Positions 25,068 to 34,792 of a stretch of DNA of 64,000 nucleotides are shown one piece after another. Below the pieces are notes generated by a model. That model ran no database searches, was not told the DNA's origin, and saw nothing but the letters and a program-made list of their open reading frames with translations. The stretch's first letter is position 1. Each line of letters starts with the position of its first letter. The stretch covers positions 124,001-188,000 of the forward strand of contig JBJEJA010000028.1 of the NCBI GenBank assembly GCA_051877575.1, in the 5' to 3' direction. A program made the translations under genes and the position numbers. The stretch is from UBA2882 sp051877575. Lineage in GTDB: Bacteria; Bacillota; Clostridia; Lachnospirales; Lachnospiraceae.

Positions 25068-26123
25068 ATGCATAGAGAACATACCAGGACAGTAAAAATA
25101 GGGGACCGGATCATCGGCGGCGGCAATCCGATTCTGATCCAGTCCATGACAAATACACGTACCGAGGATGTAAAATCGACCATTGAGCAGATTCACAGAC
25201 TGGAGGCGGCAGGGTGTGATATCGTCCGCTCTACTGTTCCAACGGAAGAAGCGGCAAAAGCATTAAAGGAAATTAGAAAAGAAATTTCCATTCCGCTTGT
25301 GGCGGATATTCATTTCGATTATCGGATGGCCATTGCCGCAATCGAAAACGGTGCGGATAAAATTCGAATCAATCCGGGAAATATCGGCGGAAAGGAAAAA
25401 CTGCAGGAAGTGGTAGCCGCGGCAAAGGAGCGAGGGATTCCGATCCGGGTAGGTGTCAACGGCGGTTCTTTGGAGAAGGAACTGGTAGAAAAATATCATG
25501 GTGTAACGCCGGAGGGCATTGTTGAGAGCGCATTGGACAAGGTGCATATGATCGAGGAAACCGGTTATGACAATATGGTTATCAGTATCAAATCGTCCAA
25601 TATTCCTATTTGTGTCAGGGCACATGAATTGCTGATTGAAAAAACGGATTATCCGTTGCATATCGGTATTACGGAGGCGGGAACACTTTACGGAGGCAAT
25701 ATCAAGTCTTCGGTTGGTCTGGGTATTTTGCTGCATGAAGGTATCGGGGATACCATGAGGGTTTCTTTGTCCGGAGATCCGGTTGAGGAGATCAGAACGG
25801 CTAAGACGATCCTCCGTTCCTTAGGATTATATAAACAGGGCATAGAGGTGATTTCCTGTCCTACCTGCGGACGTACCAGAATCGATCTGATCGGACTGGC
25901 AAATCAGGTGGAAGAAATGGTTGCCGATATTCCTTTGAATCTGAAAGTCGCAGTCATGGGGTGTGTGGTAAACGGGCCCGGAGAAGCGAAAGAAGCGGAT
26001 ATCGGTATTGCCGGCGGCATTGGGGAAGGTCTTCTGATCAAAAAAGGTGAGATCATTCGCAAGGTTCCGGAAAAAGATTTGCTGAATGTACTGCGGGAAG
26101 AGCTGTTACATTGGAATGATTAA
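25068..26123 (+). CDS. ispG: 4-hydroxy-3-methylbut-2-en-1-yl diphosphate synthase
   Basis: It converts MEcPP to HMBPP in the MEP pathway, using a [4Fe-4S] cluster. The 351 residues show VKIGDRIIGGGNPILIQSMT at the start, a TIM barrel (VADIHFDYRMA, IRINPGNIG, RVGVNGGSLE), and C-terminal cluster cysteines in SCPTCGRTRID and GCVVNGPGEA. Bacterial short form. polC follows 18 bp later. Confidence 0.97.
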   Translation: MHREHTRTVKIGDRIIGGGNPILIQSMTNTRTEDVKSTIEQIHRLEAAGCDIVRSTVPTEEAAKALKEIRKEISIPLVADIHFDYRMAIAAIENGADKIRINPGNIGGKEKLQEVVAAAKERGIPIRVGVNGGSLEKELVEKYHGVTPEGIVESALDKVHMIEETGYDNMVISIKSSNIPICVRAHELLIEKTDYPLHIGITEAGTLYGGNIKSSVGLGILLHEGIGDTMRVSLSGDPVEEIRTAKTILRSLGLYKQGIEVISCPTCGRTRIDLIGLANQVEEMVADIPLNLKVAVMGCVVNGPGEAKEADIGIAGGIGEGLLIKKGEIIRKVPEKDLLNVLREELLHWND

Positions 26124-26141
26124 GATTTTGGAGCATGGATT

Positions 26142-29100
26142 ATGGACGGAAAACAGTTTTTGGAGGTTTTTCCAACATTACAACTGAAGAATGACTTAAA
26201 GGATGCGTTTGAGGACGTATATGTGGAGCACATCTATACGACCAAACGCAGGGATTTTTTGCGTATTTATATTTCTGCAGAAAGGATCATTGATAAAAAA
26301 GATGTATTTGCCATGGAAGGGCAGATTAAAAAGCAGTTGTTTGACAGGGCAAATATTACGATTAAAATTTATGAGCATTTTCAATTGTCCAAGCAGTATA
26401 CGCCGGAAAATCTGTACCATGCATATAAAGAAAGTATTTTGCGGGAGCTGAGAGAGTACAGTCCCGTCATGTACAGCATGTTTAAAAAAGCAGAAGTGTC
26501 TTTTGAAGATGATAAAATGACGTTAACGGTAGAAGAACTGGTCCCGTTTAAGGAGAAGGCAGCAGAGTTTACAGAACTTTTGGAGAAGATTTTTTGTGAG
26601 CGCTGCGGTGTATTTGTGCATATAGGTATGGAATACACATCCGTACAGGAAAATCCTCTAAAGAAAGAAGAACAGGTCAAGCTGCAGCGTCAGGTAGAGG
26701 AGATCGCTTCCCGTGTATTTGCTAATCCGGAAATGAGCGTAAAAGAGGAGAATGAGGCCGGTCCGTTAAGTCACGGCACGGAATCCGGAGCAGGTGCCGC
26801 CGGTATGGAAAAAAGCAAAGAAACGGCGGGTGTCGCAAAAGAAAACGAACAGAAGAAAGAAAAGCCGGGCACCGATAAATCCTACGGCGGTTTCGGCGGT
26901 AAAAAGGGTGGATACGGGAAAAAGGAATACCGCATGAAAAAGTCGGATGATCCAAGCATCATCTGGGGAAATTATGATATCGAAGAAGACCCGCTTCCGT
27001 TAGACCAGCTTGTGGGTGAAATGGGAGAAGTAGTTATCCGCGGCAAACTCTTGACGTTGGAGACGAAACCCATTCCCAAGATCGAGAAGACGATCGTGAT
27101 GTTTTCCGTAACGGATTTTACCGATACGATCATGGTCAAGGTGTTCGTAAAAGATGACATGCTGGAGGAATTTCTGCCTCATTTAAATGTAAAAAAAGGC
27201 ACTTTCTTAAAGATTAAAGGAATGGCTGCAATGGATAAGTTTGACAGGGAACTGACCATCGGTTCGGTGGTGGCCATAAAAGTCATTTCTGATTTTACGG
27301 TTTCCAGAATGGATTATGCGCCGACCAAGAGAGTCGAACTTCACTGTCACACGAAAATGAGTGATATGGATGGCGTTTCCGAGGTGACGGATATTGTGAA
27401 GAGAGCCTATAAATGGGGGCATCCGGCAATTGCCATTACCGATCATGGGGTGGTTCAGGCATTGGCAGATGTGTTCCACACATGGTGTGATCTCTGGGAG
27501 GCGGAAAAAGCCCGTTGTAAGGAAGAGGGAATTGAGGCAGACAGACAGAATTTCTTTAAGATCATTCTGGGTGTGGAAGGATATCTGGTAGATGATTTGA
27601 AAGAAATCGTAGTCAATCCCAAAGATCTGGATCTGAATCAGGATTATGTGGTTTTCGATTTGGAGACAACCGGCTTTTCTCCGGTAAACAACCGGATCAT
27701 AGAGATCGGAGCGGTCAAGATACAAAACGGAAAGATTACAGACCGTTTTTCTACCTTTGTTAACCCGAAAGAACCGATACCATACAAGATACAACAGCTG
27801 ACAAGTATCCGGGATGAGGATGTAATGGATGCGCCGGAAATCGAAGAAATTCTTCCGCAGTTTCTGGAATTTTCCAAGGGCTGCGTCATGGTTGCACATA
27901 ATGCTTCTTTTGATATGAGTTTTATTCAGGAAAACTGCAGGCGTATGGGATTGAAATGCGAAGATACGGTGGTGGATACCGTGGGAATTGCCAGGATACT
28001 TTTGCCCCACCAGGCAAAGCATACACTGGATGCCTGTGCAAAAACCCTTGGAATATCTCTGGAAAATCATCACCGCGCGGTGGATGATGCGGAGGCTACG
28101 GCAGAAATCTTTGAAAAATTCCTGCCCATGTTGTCGGATGCGGGAGTTGAGAAGTTAGCAGACATTAACTCTTTGGGCGAGGACAATGTGGAAACCGTAA
28201 AAAAACTGCCGTATTACCATGTGATTATTCTGGCAAAAAATGAAATCGGCAGGATCAATTTATATAAACTGGTGTCCGCTTCTCATTTGACATATTATAA
28301 TAAGCGGCCCAAAATACCGAAAAGTCTGTTGCAAAAATACAGGGAAGGGCTGATCGTGGGAAGCGCCTGTGAAGCCGGGGAGCTGTACCGTGCCATGCTG
28401 GACGGTAAAAGCGACGGAGATTTGTACAAGATTGCGGGATTTTATGACTATCTGGAAATCCAGCCGCTCGGTAACAATGAATTTATGATTGAGTCCGAAA
28501 GAGTGGAAAGTGTCAATTCCATGGAGGATATCATGGAATTGAACCGCAAGATCGTATCCATCGGAGAGGTGCTGCATAAGCCTGTCTGTGCAACCTGTGA
28601 TGTGCATTTTCTGGATCCGGAGGATGAAGTTTACCGCCGCATTATTATGGCGGGGAAAGGCTTTAAGGAGGATAAGCAGGCTCCGCTGTATCTGCGTACA
28701 ACGGAAGAGATGCTTGCCGAATTTGCATATTTGGGAAGCGACAAGGCGAGGGAAGTCGTGATCACCAATACCAATCTGATTGCTGACTGTATTGAATCCA
28801 TCGATCCGGTCAGACCGGATAAGAGTCCGCCGATCATTCCCAATTCCGATGAGATTCTGACAAAGATCTGTTATAACAGAGCTCATGAAATCTATGGGGA
28901 AACTTTGCCGGATGTAGTGGAAAAACGCCTGGAAAAGGAATTAAATGCCATTATCAAAAACGGATTTGCCGTTATGTATATCATTGCCCAGAAACTGGTT
29001 TGGAAATCCGTGGAGGATGGGTATCTGGTCGGTTCCAGAGGTTCCGTAGGATCTTCCTTTGTAGCAAATATGGCGGGGATTACGGAAGTTAATTCATTGA

Positions 29101-30722
29101 GCCCTCATTATTACTGTGCAAAATGTCATTTTTATGATTTTGATTCGCCTGAAGTAAAAGCATATTCCGGTAAAGCCGGTTGTGATATGCCGGACAGAGT
29201 GTGCCCCAACTGCGGAGAAATGCTGAAGAAAGACGGTTTTGACATTCCTTTTGAGACCTTCCTGGGATTTAAAGGTGACAAGGAACCGGATATTGACCTA
29301 AACTTTTCCGGAGAATATCAGAGTAAAGCGCATAAGTACACCGAAGTCATTTTCGGTGCGGGACAGACTTATCGTGCGGGTACCATCGGTACTCTGGCGG
29401 ATAAAACGGCTTTCGGATATGTGAAAAATTATTTTGAAGAAAGAGGAATCCCAAAACGTACCTGCGAGATCAACCGGATTGTAACAGGCTGTACGGGAAT
29501 CCGGCGTTCTACCGGACAGCATCCCGGAGGAATCGTTGTTCTTCCGGTGGGGGAAGAAATCAATTCCTTTACGCCTATCCAGCATCCTGCCAATGACATG
29601 ACGACGGATATTGTTACGACGCATTTTGATTATCATAAGATTGACCACAACTTATTAAAGCTGGATATACTCGGACACGATGATCCGACCATGATACGTA
29701 TGCTGCAGGATTTAACCGGTGTGGATCCCGTCAGTATTCCGCTGGACGATAAGGATGTGATGTCCTTATTCCGCAGTACGGAAGCGTTGGGAATTACGCC
29801 GGAGCAGATTGACGGCTGTCCGTTGGGGTCTATGGGGATTCCGGAGTTCGGCACGGAGTTCGTTATCCAGATGCTTCTGGATACAAAGCCCCAGTCCTTT
29901 ACGGATCTGGTGCGCATTTCAGGTCTGTCCCACGGAACCGATGTGTGGCTTGGAAATGCCCAGACGTTGATTGAAGAGGGAAAAGCCACGATTTCCACGG
30001 CAATCTGTACCCGTGATGATATTATGATCTATCTGATTGATAAAGGACTGGAAGAAGGTCTTGCTTTCAAAATCATGGAAAGTGTCCGCAAGGGTAAGGG
30101 TTTGAAGCCTGAGATGGAAGAAGAAATGATCAAACATGATGTGCCGGATTGGTATATCTGGTCATGCAAAAAGATCAAATACATGTTCCCGAAGGCGCAT
30201 GCGGCCGCTTATGTCATGATGGCATGGCGCGTGGCTTATTTTAAGGTCAATTATCCGCTGGCCTATTATGCGGCTTATTTCAGTATCCGTGCATCGGGAT
30301 TTTCTTATGAACTGATGTGTCAGGGACGGGCAAAGGTAGAGGCGGTTATTGCGGATTATAAAGCCAGAAAAGATGATCTCAGTAAAAAGGAACAGGATGT
30401 GCTCAAGGATATTAAGATTGTACAGGAAATGTATGCCAGAGGGTATGAGTTTATGCCTATCGATCTGTATCGGGCTCATTCCAGATTGTTCCAGATCATT
30501 GACGGCAAAATCATGCCTTCCTTTAACAGTATTGACGGTATGGGCGATAAGGCGGCGGAGTCTTTGATGGAAGCGGCCAAAAACGGTCCGTTTTTGTCCA
30601 AGGATGATTTGAGAGACAGGGCAAAGATATCCAAGACGATAGTGGACTTTATGGATGAAATGGGGCTTCTGGGAGATATTCCGGAGTCCAATCAGATCAG
30701 CCTGTTCGATTTTGTGAGCTGA
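26142..30722 (+). CDS. polC: DNA polymerase III alpha subunit, PolC type
   Basis: The main replicative polymerase of low-GC Gram-positives, 1526 residues (slightly long). In order: an N-terminal domain; a Lys/Gly-rich low-complexity linker (about 200-265); an OB fold; the PHP domain beginning VELHCHTKMSDMDG and interrupted by the proofreading exonuclease (VVFDLETTGFSP; VAHNASFD; HRAVDDAEAT); then the polymerase core with GSRGSVGSSFVANMAGITEV, zinc-finger-like CAKCHF and CPNCGE cysteines, and the catalytic EPDIDLNFSGEYQ. The C-terminal part includes HAAAYVMMAWR. All catalytic acidic residues seem present. Confidence 0.98.
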   Translation: MDGKQFLEVFPTLQLKNDLKDAFEDVYVEHIYTTKRRDFLRIYISAERIIDKKDVFAMEGQIKKQLFDRANITIKIYEHFQLSKQYTPENLYHAYKESILRELREYSPVMYSMFKKAEVSFEDDKMTLTVEELVPFKEKAAEFTELLEKIFCERCGVFVHIGMEYTSVQENPLKKEEQVKLQRQVEEIASRVFANPEMSVKEENEAGPLSHGTESGAGAAGMEKSKETAGVAKENEQKKEKPGTDKSYGGFGGKKGGYGKKEYRMKKSDDPSIIWGNYDIEEDPLPLDQLVGEMGEVVIRGKLLTLETKPIPKIEKTIVMFSVTDFTDTIMVKVFVKDDMLEEFLPHLNVKKGTFLKIKGMAAMDKFDRELTIGSVVAIKVISDFTVSRMDYAPTKRVELHCHTKMSDMDGVSEVTDIVKRAYKWGHPAIAITDHGVVQALADVFHTWCDLWEAEKARCKEEGIEADRQNFFKIILGVEGYLVDDLKEIVVNPKDLDLNQDYVVFDLETTGFSPVNNRIIEIGAVKIQNGKITDRFSTFVNPKEPIPYKIQQLTSIRDEDVMDAPEIEEILPQFLEFSKGCVMVAHNASFDMSFIQENCRRMGLKCEDTVVDTVGIARILLPHQAKHTLDACAKTLGISLENHHRAVDDAEATAEIFEKFLPMLSDAGVEKLADINSLGEDNVETVKKLPYYHVIILAKNEIGRINLYKLVSASHLTYYNKRPKIPKSLLQKYREGLIVGSACEAGELYRAMLDGKSDGDLYKIAGFYDYLEIQPLGNNEFMIESERVESVNSMEDIMELNRKIVSIGEVLHKPVCATCDVHFLDPEDEVYRRIIMAGKGFKEDKQAPLYLRTTEEMLAEFAYLGSDKAREVVITNTNLIADCIESIDPVRPDKSPPIIPNSDEILTKICYNRAHEIYGETLPDVVEKRLEKELNAIIKNGFAVMYIIAQKLVWKSVEDGYLVGSRGSVGSSFVANMAGITEVNSLSPHYYCAKCHFYDFDSPEVKAYSGKAGCDMPDRVCPNCGEMLKKDGFDIPFETFLGFKGDKEPDIDLNFSGEYQSKAHKYTEVIFGAGQTYRAGTIGTLADKTAFGYVKNYFEERGIPKRTCEINRIVTGCTGIRRSTGQHPGGIVVLPVGEEINSFTPIQHPANDMTTDIVTTHFDYHKIDHNLLKLDILGHDDPTMIRMLQDLTGVDPVSIPLDDKDVMSLFRSTEALGITPEQIDGCPLGSMGIPEFGTEFVIQMLLDTKPQSFTDLVRISGLSHGTDVWLGNAQTLIEEGKATISTAICTRDDIMIYLIDKGLEEGLAFKIMESVRKGKGLKPEMEEEMIKHDVPDWYIWSCKKIKYMFPKAHAAAYVMMAWRVAYFKVNYPLAYYAAYFSIRASGFSYELMCQGRAKVEAVIADYKARKDDLSKKEQDVLKDIKIVQEMYARGYEFMPIDLYRAHSRLFQIIDGKIMPSFNSIDGMGDKAAESLMEAAKNGPFLSKDDLRDRAKISKTIVDFMDEMGLLGDIPESNQISLFDFVS

Positions 30723-30756
30723 TATGATATTGGCAGATATAATATATGCCGGAATG

Positions 30757-30799
30757 AAAGGGTATGTGACACCGATGGTGTGATGTGCCCTTTTGTTTT
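30757..30799 (+). terminator. Rho-independent terminator after polC
   Basis: A 17-base left arm beginning AAAGGGTATG pairs with GGTGTGATGTGCCCTTT, tolerating G-U pairs, around GAT, followed by TGTTTTG. Confidence 0.85.
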
Positions 30800-30809
30800 G
30801 TTGTCTTTG

Positions 30810-30837
30810 CGTAAAGATAATGTAAATATCGTGTAAA
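30810..30837 (+). promoter_or_regulatory. Pho-box-like direct repeats upstream of phoH
   Basis: GTAAA occurs at 30811, 30822 and 30833, exactly 11 bp apart (cGTAAA-N5-tGTAAA-N5-tGTAAA). This is the complement of the TTTAC(A) repeat and matches PhoP/PhoB box spacing. TGTAAA-N5-TGTAAA also fits the WalR consensus, so the regulator is inferred from the phosphate context. Confidence 0.6.
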
Positions 30838-30862
30838 ATTTTATTTATTTTCGTTTATTTCG

Positions 30863-30892
30863 TTGCCCGGAATGTATGAAACGGATTATAAT
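30863..30892 (+). promoter_or_regulatory. Probable promoter of phoH
   Basis: TTGCCC (30863-30868), an 18-bp spacer and TATAAT (30887-30892). The start would be near 30899, upstream of the ATG I chose at 30926. Confidence 0.6.
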
Positions 30893-30925
30893 AAAACAAA
30901 TCTGAACGAAGGAAATGAAGATAAT

Positions 30926-32305
30926 ATGCGAAAAACTTACATAATCGATACCAATGTGCTGATTCAATCACCTTATGCACTGGAATGCTTTGAAGACAAT
31001 CATCTGGTCATACCGTTGGTTGTCGTCGAGGAACTTGACGGGCTGAAAAAAGCGGACGGAGAAAAAGGCGCAAATGCCCGTCAGGCGGTGCGCTTGTTGG
31101 AAAGCTACCGATGCAGAGGCGATCTTTTAAAAGGAGTCGTGCTGCATAATGGCGGCACTCTGCGGATAGAGAAAAACTATATGCAGGTGGAACTGCCGCC
31201 GGATCTTCCGGAAGACAAAGCGGATAACCGTATTTTGAAGGTCTGCAAGGGGATGAATGACGAAAAGAAGAAAAACGGGCAGATCATTCTGGTAACCAAA
31301 GATCTGGTGCTGCGCCTGAAGGCACAGATTCTCGGTATCCGGGCAGAGGATTTTACCACGGAGCAGATTTCCGAGGACGATGCCGGCTATACGGGCAGGT
31401 GTGAAGTATATATTCCGGATGAATATATGAAGGAATTTAAGAAAAAAGGAATTAAGACGACGGAAGTGTATCAGACTGATGAGGAAGGCAACGTAATCAG
31501 ACAGGATTTTTGGGAGAATGAATTTGTTATCTTAAAATCTGATCAGTCTGCCGGGAAAACCTTGCTGGGAAGGGTGTCCGGGGACAGGATACTTCCGCTT
31601 GCGTTTAAGAAAAGCAGGCCGTACGGCGTATCTCCCCGGAACGTGGGACAGTATTTTATGCAGGAGGCACTGATGACCGGTGCGGAAGAAGCACCGCTGG
31701 TTATTATCAAAGGCATGGCGGGAACGGCAAAAACCTTTTATTCCCTTGCAGTCGGAATGGAAAAGGTTTTCAATAACCCCCAGGGAGAGTATCGGAGGAT
31801 CATTGTCTGCAGGCCCAATGCCCAATTTGATGACGATATCGGATTTCTGCCGGGAAGCGAGCAGGATAAGATTGCGCCGCTGATGCGCCCGATCATTGAT
31901 AATCTGGAGCAGATTTTGGATTCTGATGAGAAGGAACGATACGAAAACGAAAATGTCCTTTCGGATAAGATAGATGAAATCTTTGAGAGGGGGATTATCC
32001 AGACCGAGGCTCTGAATTTTATCAGAGGACGATCTATTGCCAAAACTTATCTGATCATAGATGAGGCACAGAATATGACACCCAATCAGGTAAAAGGTAT
32101 CATTACGAGGGCGGGAAAAGGCACGAAAATCATTTTGCTGGGAGATCCCAATCAGATTGATAAACCGTTTTTAGATGAGAGAACCAACGGACTCAGCTAT
32201 GCGGCAAAATATATGAAGGGGAGTCCTTACTGCTGGCAACTCACTTTGTCGGCAGAAGAATGTGAGCGTTCGCTGTTGGCAATGGATGCGGTAAAAAGAC
32301 TTTAA
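30926..32305 (+). CDS. PhoH-family PIN-domain ATPase (YlaK-like)
   Basis: A 459-residue fusion of an N-terminal PIN nuclease domain (YIIDTNVLIQSP, VVVEELDGLK; acidic metal-binding residues kept) and a C-terminal PhoH ATPase (Walker A GMAGTAKT at 263-270; Walker B YLIIDEAQNMT; sensor LGDPNQID). PIN-PhoH proteins act on RNA as unwinding nucleases in some bacteria. The start at ATG 30926 is chosen over an upstream start because the promoter -10 lies between them and AAGGAAAT is upstream. Pho-box-like repeats suggest phosphate control. The next gene starts 17 bp downstream. Confidence 0.92.
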   Translation: MRKTYIIDTNVLIQSPYALECFEDNHLVIPLVVVEELDGLKKADGEKGANARQAVRLLESYRCRGDLLKGVVLHNGGTLRIEKNYMQVELPPDLPEDKADNRILKVCKGMNDEKKKNGQIILVTKDLVLRLKAQILGIRAEDFTTEQISEDDAGYTGRCEVYIPDEYMKEFKKKGIKTTEVYQTDEEGNVIRQDFWENEFVILKSDQSAGKTLLGRVSGDRILPLAFKKSRPYGVSPRNVGQYFMQEALMTGAEEAPLVIIKGMAGTAKTFYSLAVGMEKVFNNPQGEYRRIIVCRPNAQFDDDIGFLPGSEQDKIAPLMRPIIDNLEQILDSDEKERYENENVLSDKIDEIFERGIIQTEALNFIRGRSIAKTYLIIDEAQNMTPNQVKGIITRAGKGTKIILLGDPNQIDKPFLDERTNGLSYAAKYMKGSPYCWQLTLSAEECERSLLAMDAVKRL

Positions 32306-32322
32306 ATGACAGGGGCGATAAT

Positions 32323-32979
32323 TTGGATTATAAAACAATCAAAGAAAATCGGGAGATTCTGGCTTTTCTGGAAAAAGGAAATGAAAATCTTGGCGTGCTG
32401 GGATATACGGATCATTCCGTAGCCCATTGTACGCTTGTGGCGGAGCGTGCGGCGGATATTCTGAAAAAGTTCGGATATTCCAATCATGAAATTGAACTGG
32501 CAAAGATTGCGGGATTTCTGCACGATATCGGCAATGCGGTCAATCGGTCCCATCATGCGGAGTATGGTGCAATCTTAGCCAATGACATCCTGAAGGAAAT
32601 GGATATGAGTATAGAGGACAGGGTGCTTGTGATTTCGGCAATCGGCAATCATGATGAGTCTACCGGAGGGGCCAAGGATCCCATTTCTGCGTCATTAATC
32701 ATTGCGGATAAGACAGATGTGCGGAGGAACAGGGTCAGAAATAAGGAAAAGGCATCTTTTGATATCCATGACCGCGTTAATTACGCGGTTACCGAAGCAA
32801 AACTGAAAATCAATACGGACAAGAATGTTATAGCGCTGAATCTGCAGATTGATGAAAGCATCTGCACGATGTATGAGTATTTCGACATTTTTTTGGGACG
32901 TATGATGATGTGCAGGGGTGCGGCGGAAATACTGGGGGCAAAATTTAAACTGACCGCAAACGGAAGTAAAGTATTATAA
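32323..32979 (+). CDS. HD-domain phosphohydrolase
   Basis: A 218-residue metal-dependent phosphohydrolase. The start is TTG 32323 with GGGGCG upstream, and no nearby ATG fits. Metal ligands of the HD superfamily are in DHSVAHCTLV, AGFLHDIGNAVNRSHH and ISAIGNHDEST. The C-terminal part (KASFDIHDRVNYAVTEAKL and a strand-rich end) resembles uncharacterised HD proteins of Clostridia. The substrate is unknown; nucleotides are the usual guess. It lies 17 bp after phoH and is probably co-transcribed. Confidence 0.85.
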   Translation: MDYKTIKENREILAFLEKGNENLGVLGYTDHSVAHCTLVAERAADILKKFGYSNHEIELAKIAGFLHDIGNAVNRSHHAEYGAILANDILKEMDMSIEDRVLVISAIGNHDESTGGAKDPISASLIIADKTDVRRNRVRNKEKASFDIHDRVNYAVTEAKLKINTDKNVIALNLQIDESICTMYEYFDIFLGRMMMCRGAAEILGAKFKLTANGSKVL

Positions 32980-33002
32980 ATTGTTTCATATAAGAATGAC
33001 AC

Positions 33003-33035
33003 TGCCGGGGCATTTGATGTTTCCCGGCATTTTTA
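33003..33035 (+). terminator. Rho-independent terminator after HD-domain gene
   Basis: TGCCGGG pairs with CCCGGCA around a 13-base loop, followed by TTTTTA. Confidence 0.88.
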
Positions 33036-33049
33036 TGTCCAAGGGAGGG

Positions 33050-33077
33050 TTTTACTTGGATTTTACCTAAATTTTAA
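33050..33077 (+). promoter_or_regulatory. Pho box (three 11-bp-phased repeats) of the VWA/TelA/PPK operon
   Basis: TTTTAC at 33050, TTTTAC at 33061 and TTTTAA at 33072 are exactly 11 bp apart, the arrangement of PhoP/PhoB binding sites in Gram-positives. They lie about 35 bp upstream of the -10 below, a suitable place for activation. Confidence 0.7.
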
Positions 33078-33108
33078 GCGATCGGGATAGTTGGGATTTT
33101 GGGCAGAA

Positions 33109-33117
33109 TGATAAAAT
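33109..33117 (+). promoter_or_regulatory. Extended -10 of the VWA/TelA/PPK operon
   Basis: TGATAAAAT at 33109-33117, with no good -35 at the normal distance, as expected for a promoter that needs an activator bound at the upstream repeats. Confidence 0.55.
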
Positions 33118-33152
33118 AATCCAAATATTTATAGAGTTCCGGAGGGGAGAAA

Positions 33153-34790
33153 ATGAGGAAAAATATAAAAAAAATTCTATGTTTTGGATTGGCTTTGTGT
33201 ATGCTTTCGGGGCTTTGGACAGGGTGCGGAAATTATGCGGGACAACAGCAAGCGTCCGATGGCAATGCAGATGAGATCTATACAGTGTCCGGTAAGGGAG
33301 AAACCATTCGCATTTTATCCGGTTCGGAAAATAAAGAGTTGGGGGATATTCTGGCAAAGTGTTCGGATGAGACCGGAGTCAATATCGAAATGACTTATAA
33401 AGGGTCTGTGGATATTATGAAGGAACTGCAGAGCGGTGCTGATGAATATGATGCGGTATGGCCGGCATCGGGGCTTTGGATTTCCTTAGGGGATACCAAT
33501 CATCTGGTCAAGTACGATGAGTCAGTTTCCACCACGCCGGTGGTATTCGGTGTGAAGCAGTCATTGGCAGAAAAATTGGGATTTGTAGGGAAAGAGGTTT
33601 CCGTTCAGGATATTTTACAGGCAATCAATGACGGTGATCTGTCTTTTTGTATGACCAGCGCAACACAGTCCAATTCCGGAGCAAGTGCCTATATCGGATT
33701 TTTGTATGCCTTGCTCGGAAAGAGTGAGGGATTGACGGAAACGGATCTGGACGATCCGTCCCTGAAAGAAGATATTTCTTCTCTGTTATCGGGAATTGAC
33801 CGGAGTTCGGGCAGCTCCGACTGGCTGAAGGAAATGTTTCTGGAAGGTGATTTCGATGCCATGGTCAATTACGAGTCTCTGATCATTGATGCCAATGAGC
33901 AATTGGTTTCCGAAGGACAGGAGCCTTTGTATGTGATTTATCCCTATGACGGTCTGAGCATTGCGGATTCGCCTCTGGGATATGTGGATCACGGAAATGA
34001 CAAAAAGAAAGAAGCTTTTTTGGCAGTACAGAATTATTTGTTATCCGATGAGGTGCAGAATGAAATCCAGAAAACCGGCAGAAGAACCGGTTATGAAGGC
34101 GTATCGGAAGAAAACCTTGTGTATTTTAATGCGGACTGGGGTGTCGATACGGAGAGGGTTTTATCCCCGATTTCCATGCCGAATGAGAAAGTGCTGATGA
34201 AAGCGTTGAATCTGTATCAGACAAGTTTCAGAAAACCTTCTTTAAATGTCTATTGTCTGGATTATTCCGGCAGCATGAGCGGAACGGGGAATGAGCAGCT
34301 GGTGCAGGCAATGGAACAGATTTTGATTCAGGAGAATGCCGAAGCAAATTTGCTGCAGGCGGAGCAGGATGAAGTCAATATCGTCATTACCTTTGATGAC
34401 GAAATTCTGAATGTCTATGTAGAAGAAGGCAATGATGCGGAAAAACTGGAAGACCTGTATATAACGGTACAGAATGAAGAAATCGGAGGCGGAACGGATA
34501 TGTATCTGGCAGCCGCTTATGGGTTACAGATGATAGCAGATCATTATGATCTGAAAAAATATACGCCGGCAATCATTTTGATGACGGACGGTGCATCCGT
34601 AACGGATAACCGGGAGCATTTTGCGGATTTGTATCGGGAACTGGGGGTGGATGTTCCGGTATTTTCCATTATGTTCGGAGACGCATCCTCCGAACAGCTG
34701 GAGGAACTGGCTGCTCTGACCAATGCCAGAGTTTTTGACGGACGGACAGATTTGGTCTCGGCTTTTAGAAGTGTGAAAGGATACAACTAA
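33153..34790 (+). CDS. Lipoprotein fusing a type II binding-protein domain to a VWA domain
   Basis: A 545-residue lipoprotein (signal peptide, lipobox LWTGC with Cys25). Residues about 45-330 look like a type II solute-binding domain: IRILSGSENKELGDIL, a YDAVWPASGLW strand, a QSNSGAS oxyanion-type loop, and YPYDGLSIADSPLGYVD. Residues about 362-540 are a von Willebrand factor A domain with an intact MIDAS (LDYSGSMSG, GGGTDMY, LMTDGASVTD). The fusion is unusual: the first half could bind an anion, the second a protein or metal outside the membrane. It heads an operon with XpaC, TelA, other binding proteins and phosphate genes. The ligand is unknown. Confidence 0.82.
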   Translation: MRKNIKKILCFGLALCMLSGLWTGCGNYAGQQQASDGNADEIYTVSGKGETIRILSGSENKELGDILAKCSDETGVNIEMTYKGSVDIMKELQSGADEYDAVWPASGLWISLGDTNHLVKYDESVSTTPVVFGVKQSLAEKLGFVGKEVSVQDILQAINDGDLSFCMTSATQSNSGASAYIGFLYALLGKSEGLTETDLDDPSLKEDISSLLSGIDRSSGSSDWLKEMFLEGDFDAMVNYESLIIDANEQLVSEGQEPLYVIYPYDGLSIADSPLGYVDHGNDKKKEAFLAVQNYLLSDEVQNEIQKTGRRTGYEGVSEENLVYFNADWGVDTERVLSPISMPNEKVLMKALNLYQTSFRKPSLNVYCLDYSGSMSGTGNEQLVQAMEQILIQENAEANLLQAEQDEVNIVITFDDEILNVYVEEGNDAEKLEDLYITVQNEEIGGGTDMYLAAAYGLQMIADHYDLKKYTPAIILMTDGASVTDNREHFADLYRELGVDVPVFSIMFGDASSEQLEELAALTNARVFDGRTDLVSAFRSVKGYN

Positions 34791-34792
34791 AA

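Noticed and set aside
27207..28073. 288-residue minus-strand frame across polC
   Set aside because: It lies antisense to the conserved PHP and exonuclease parts of PolC, with no recognisable domain.
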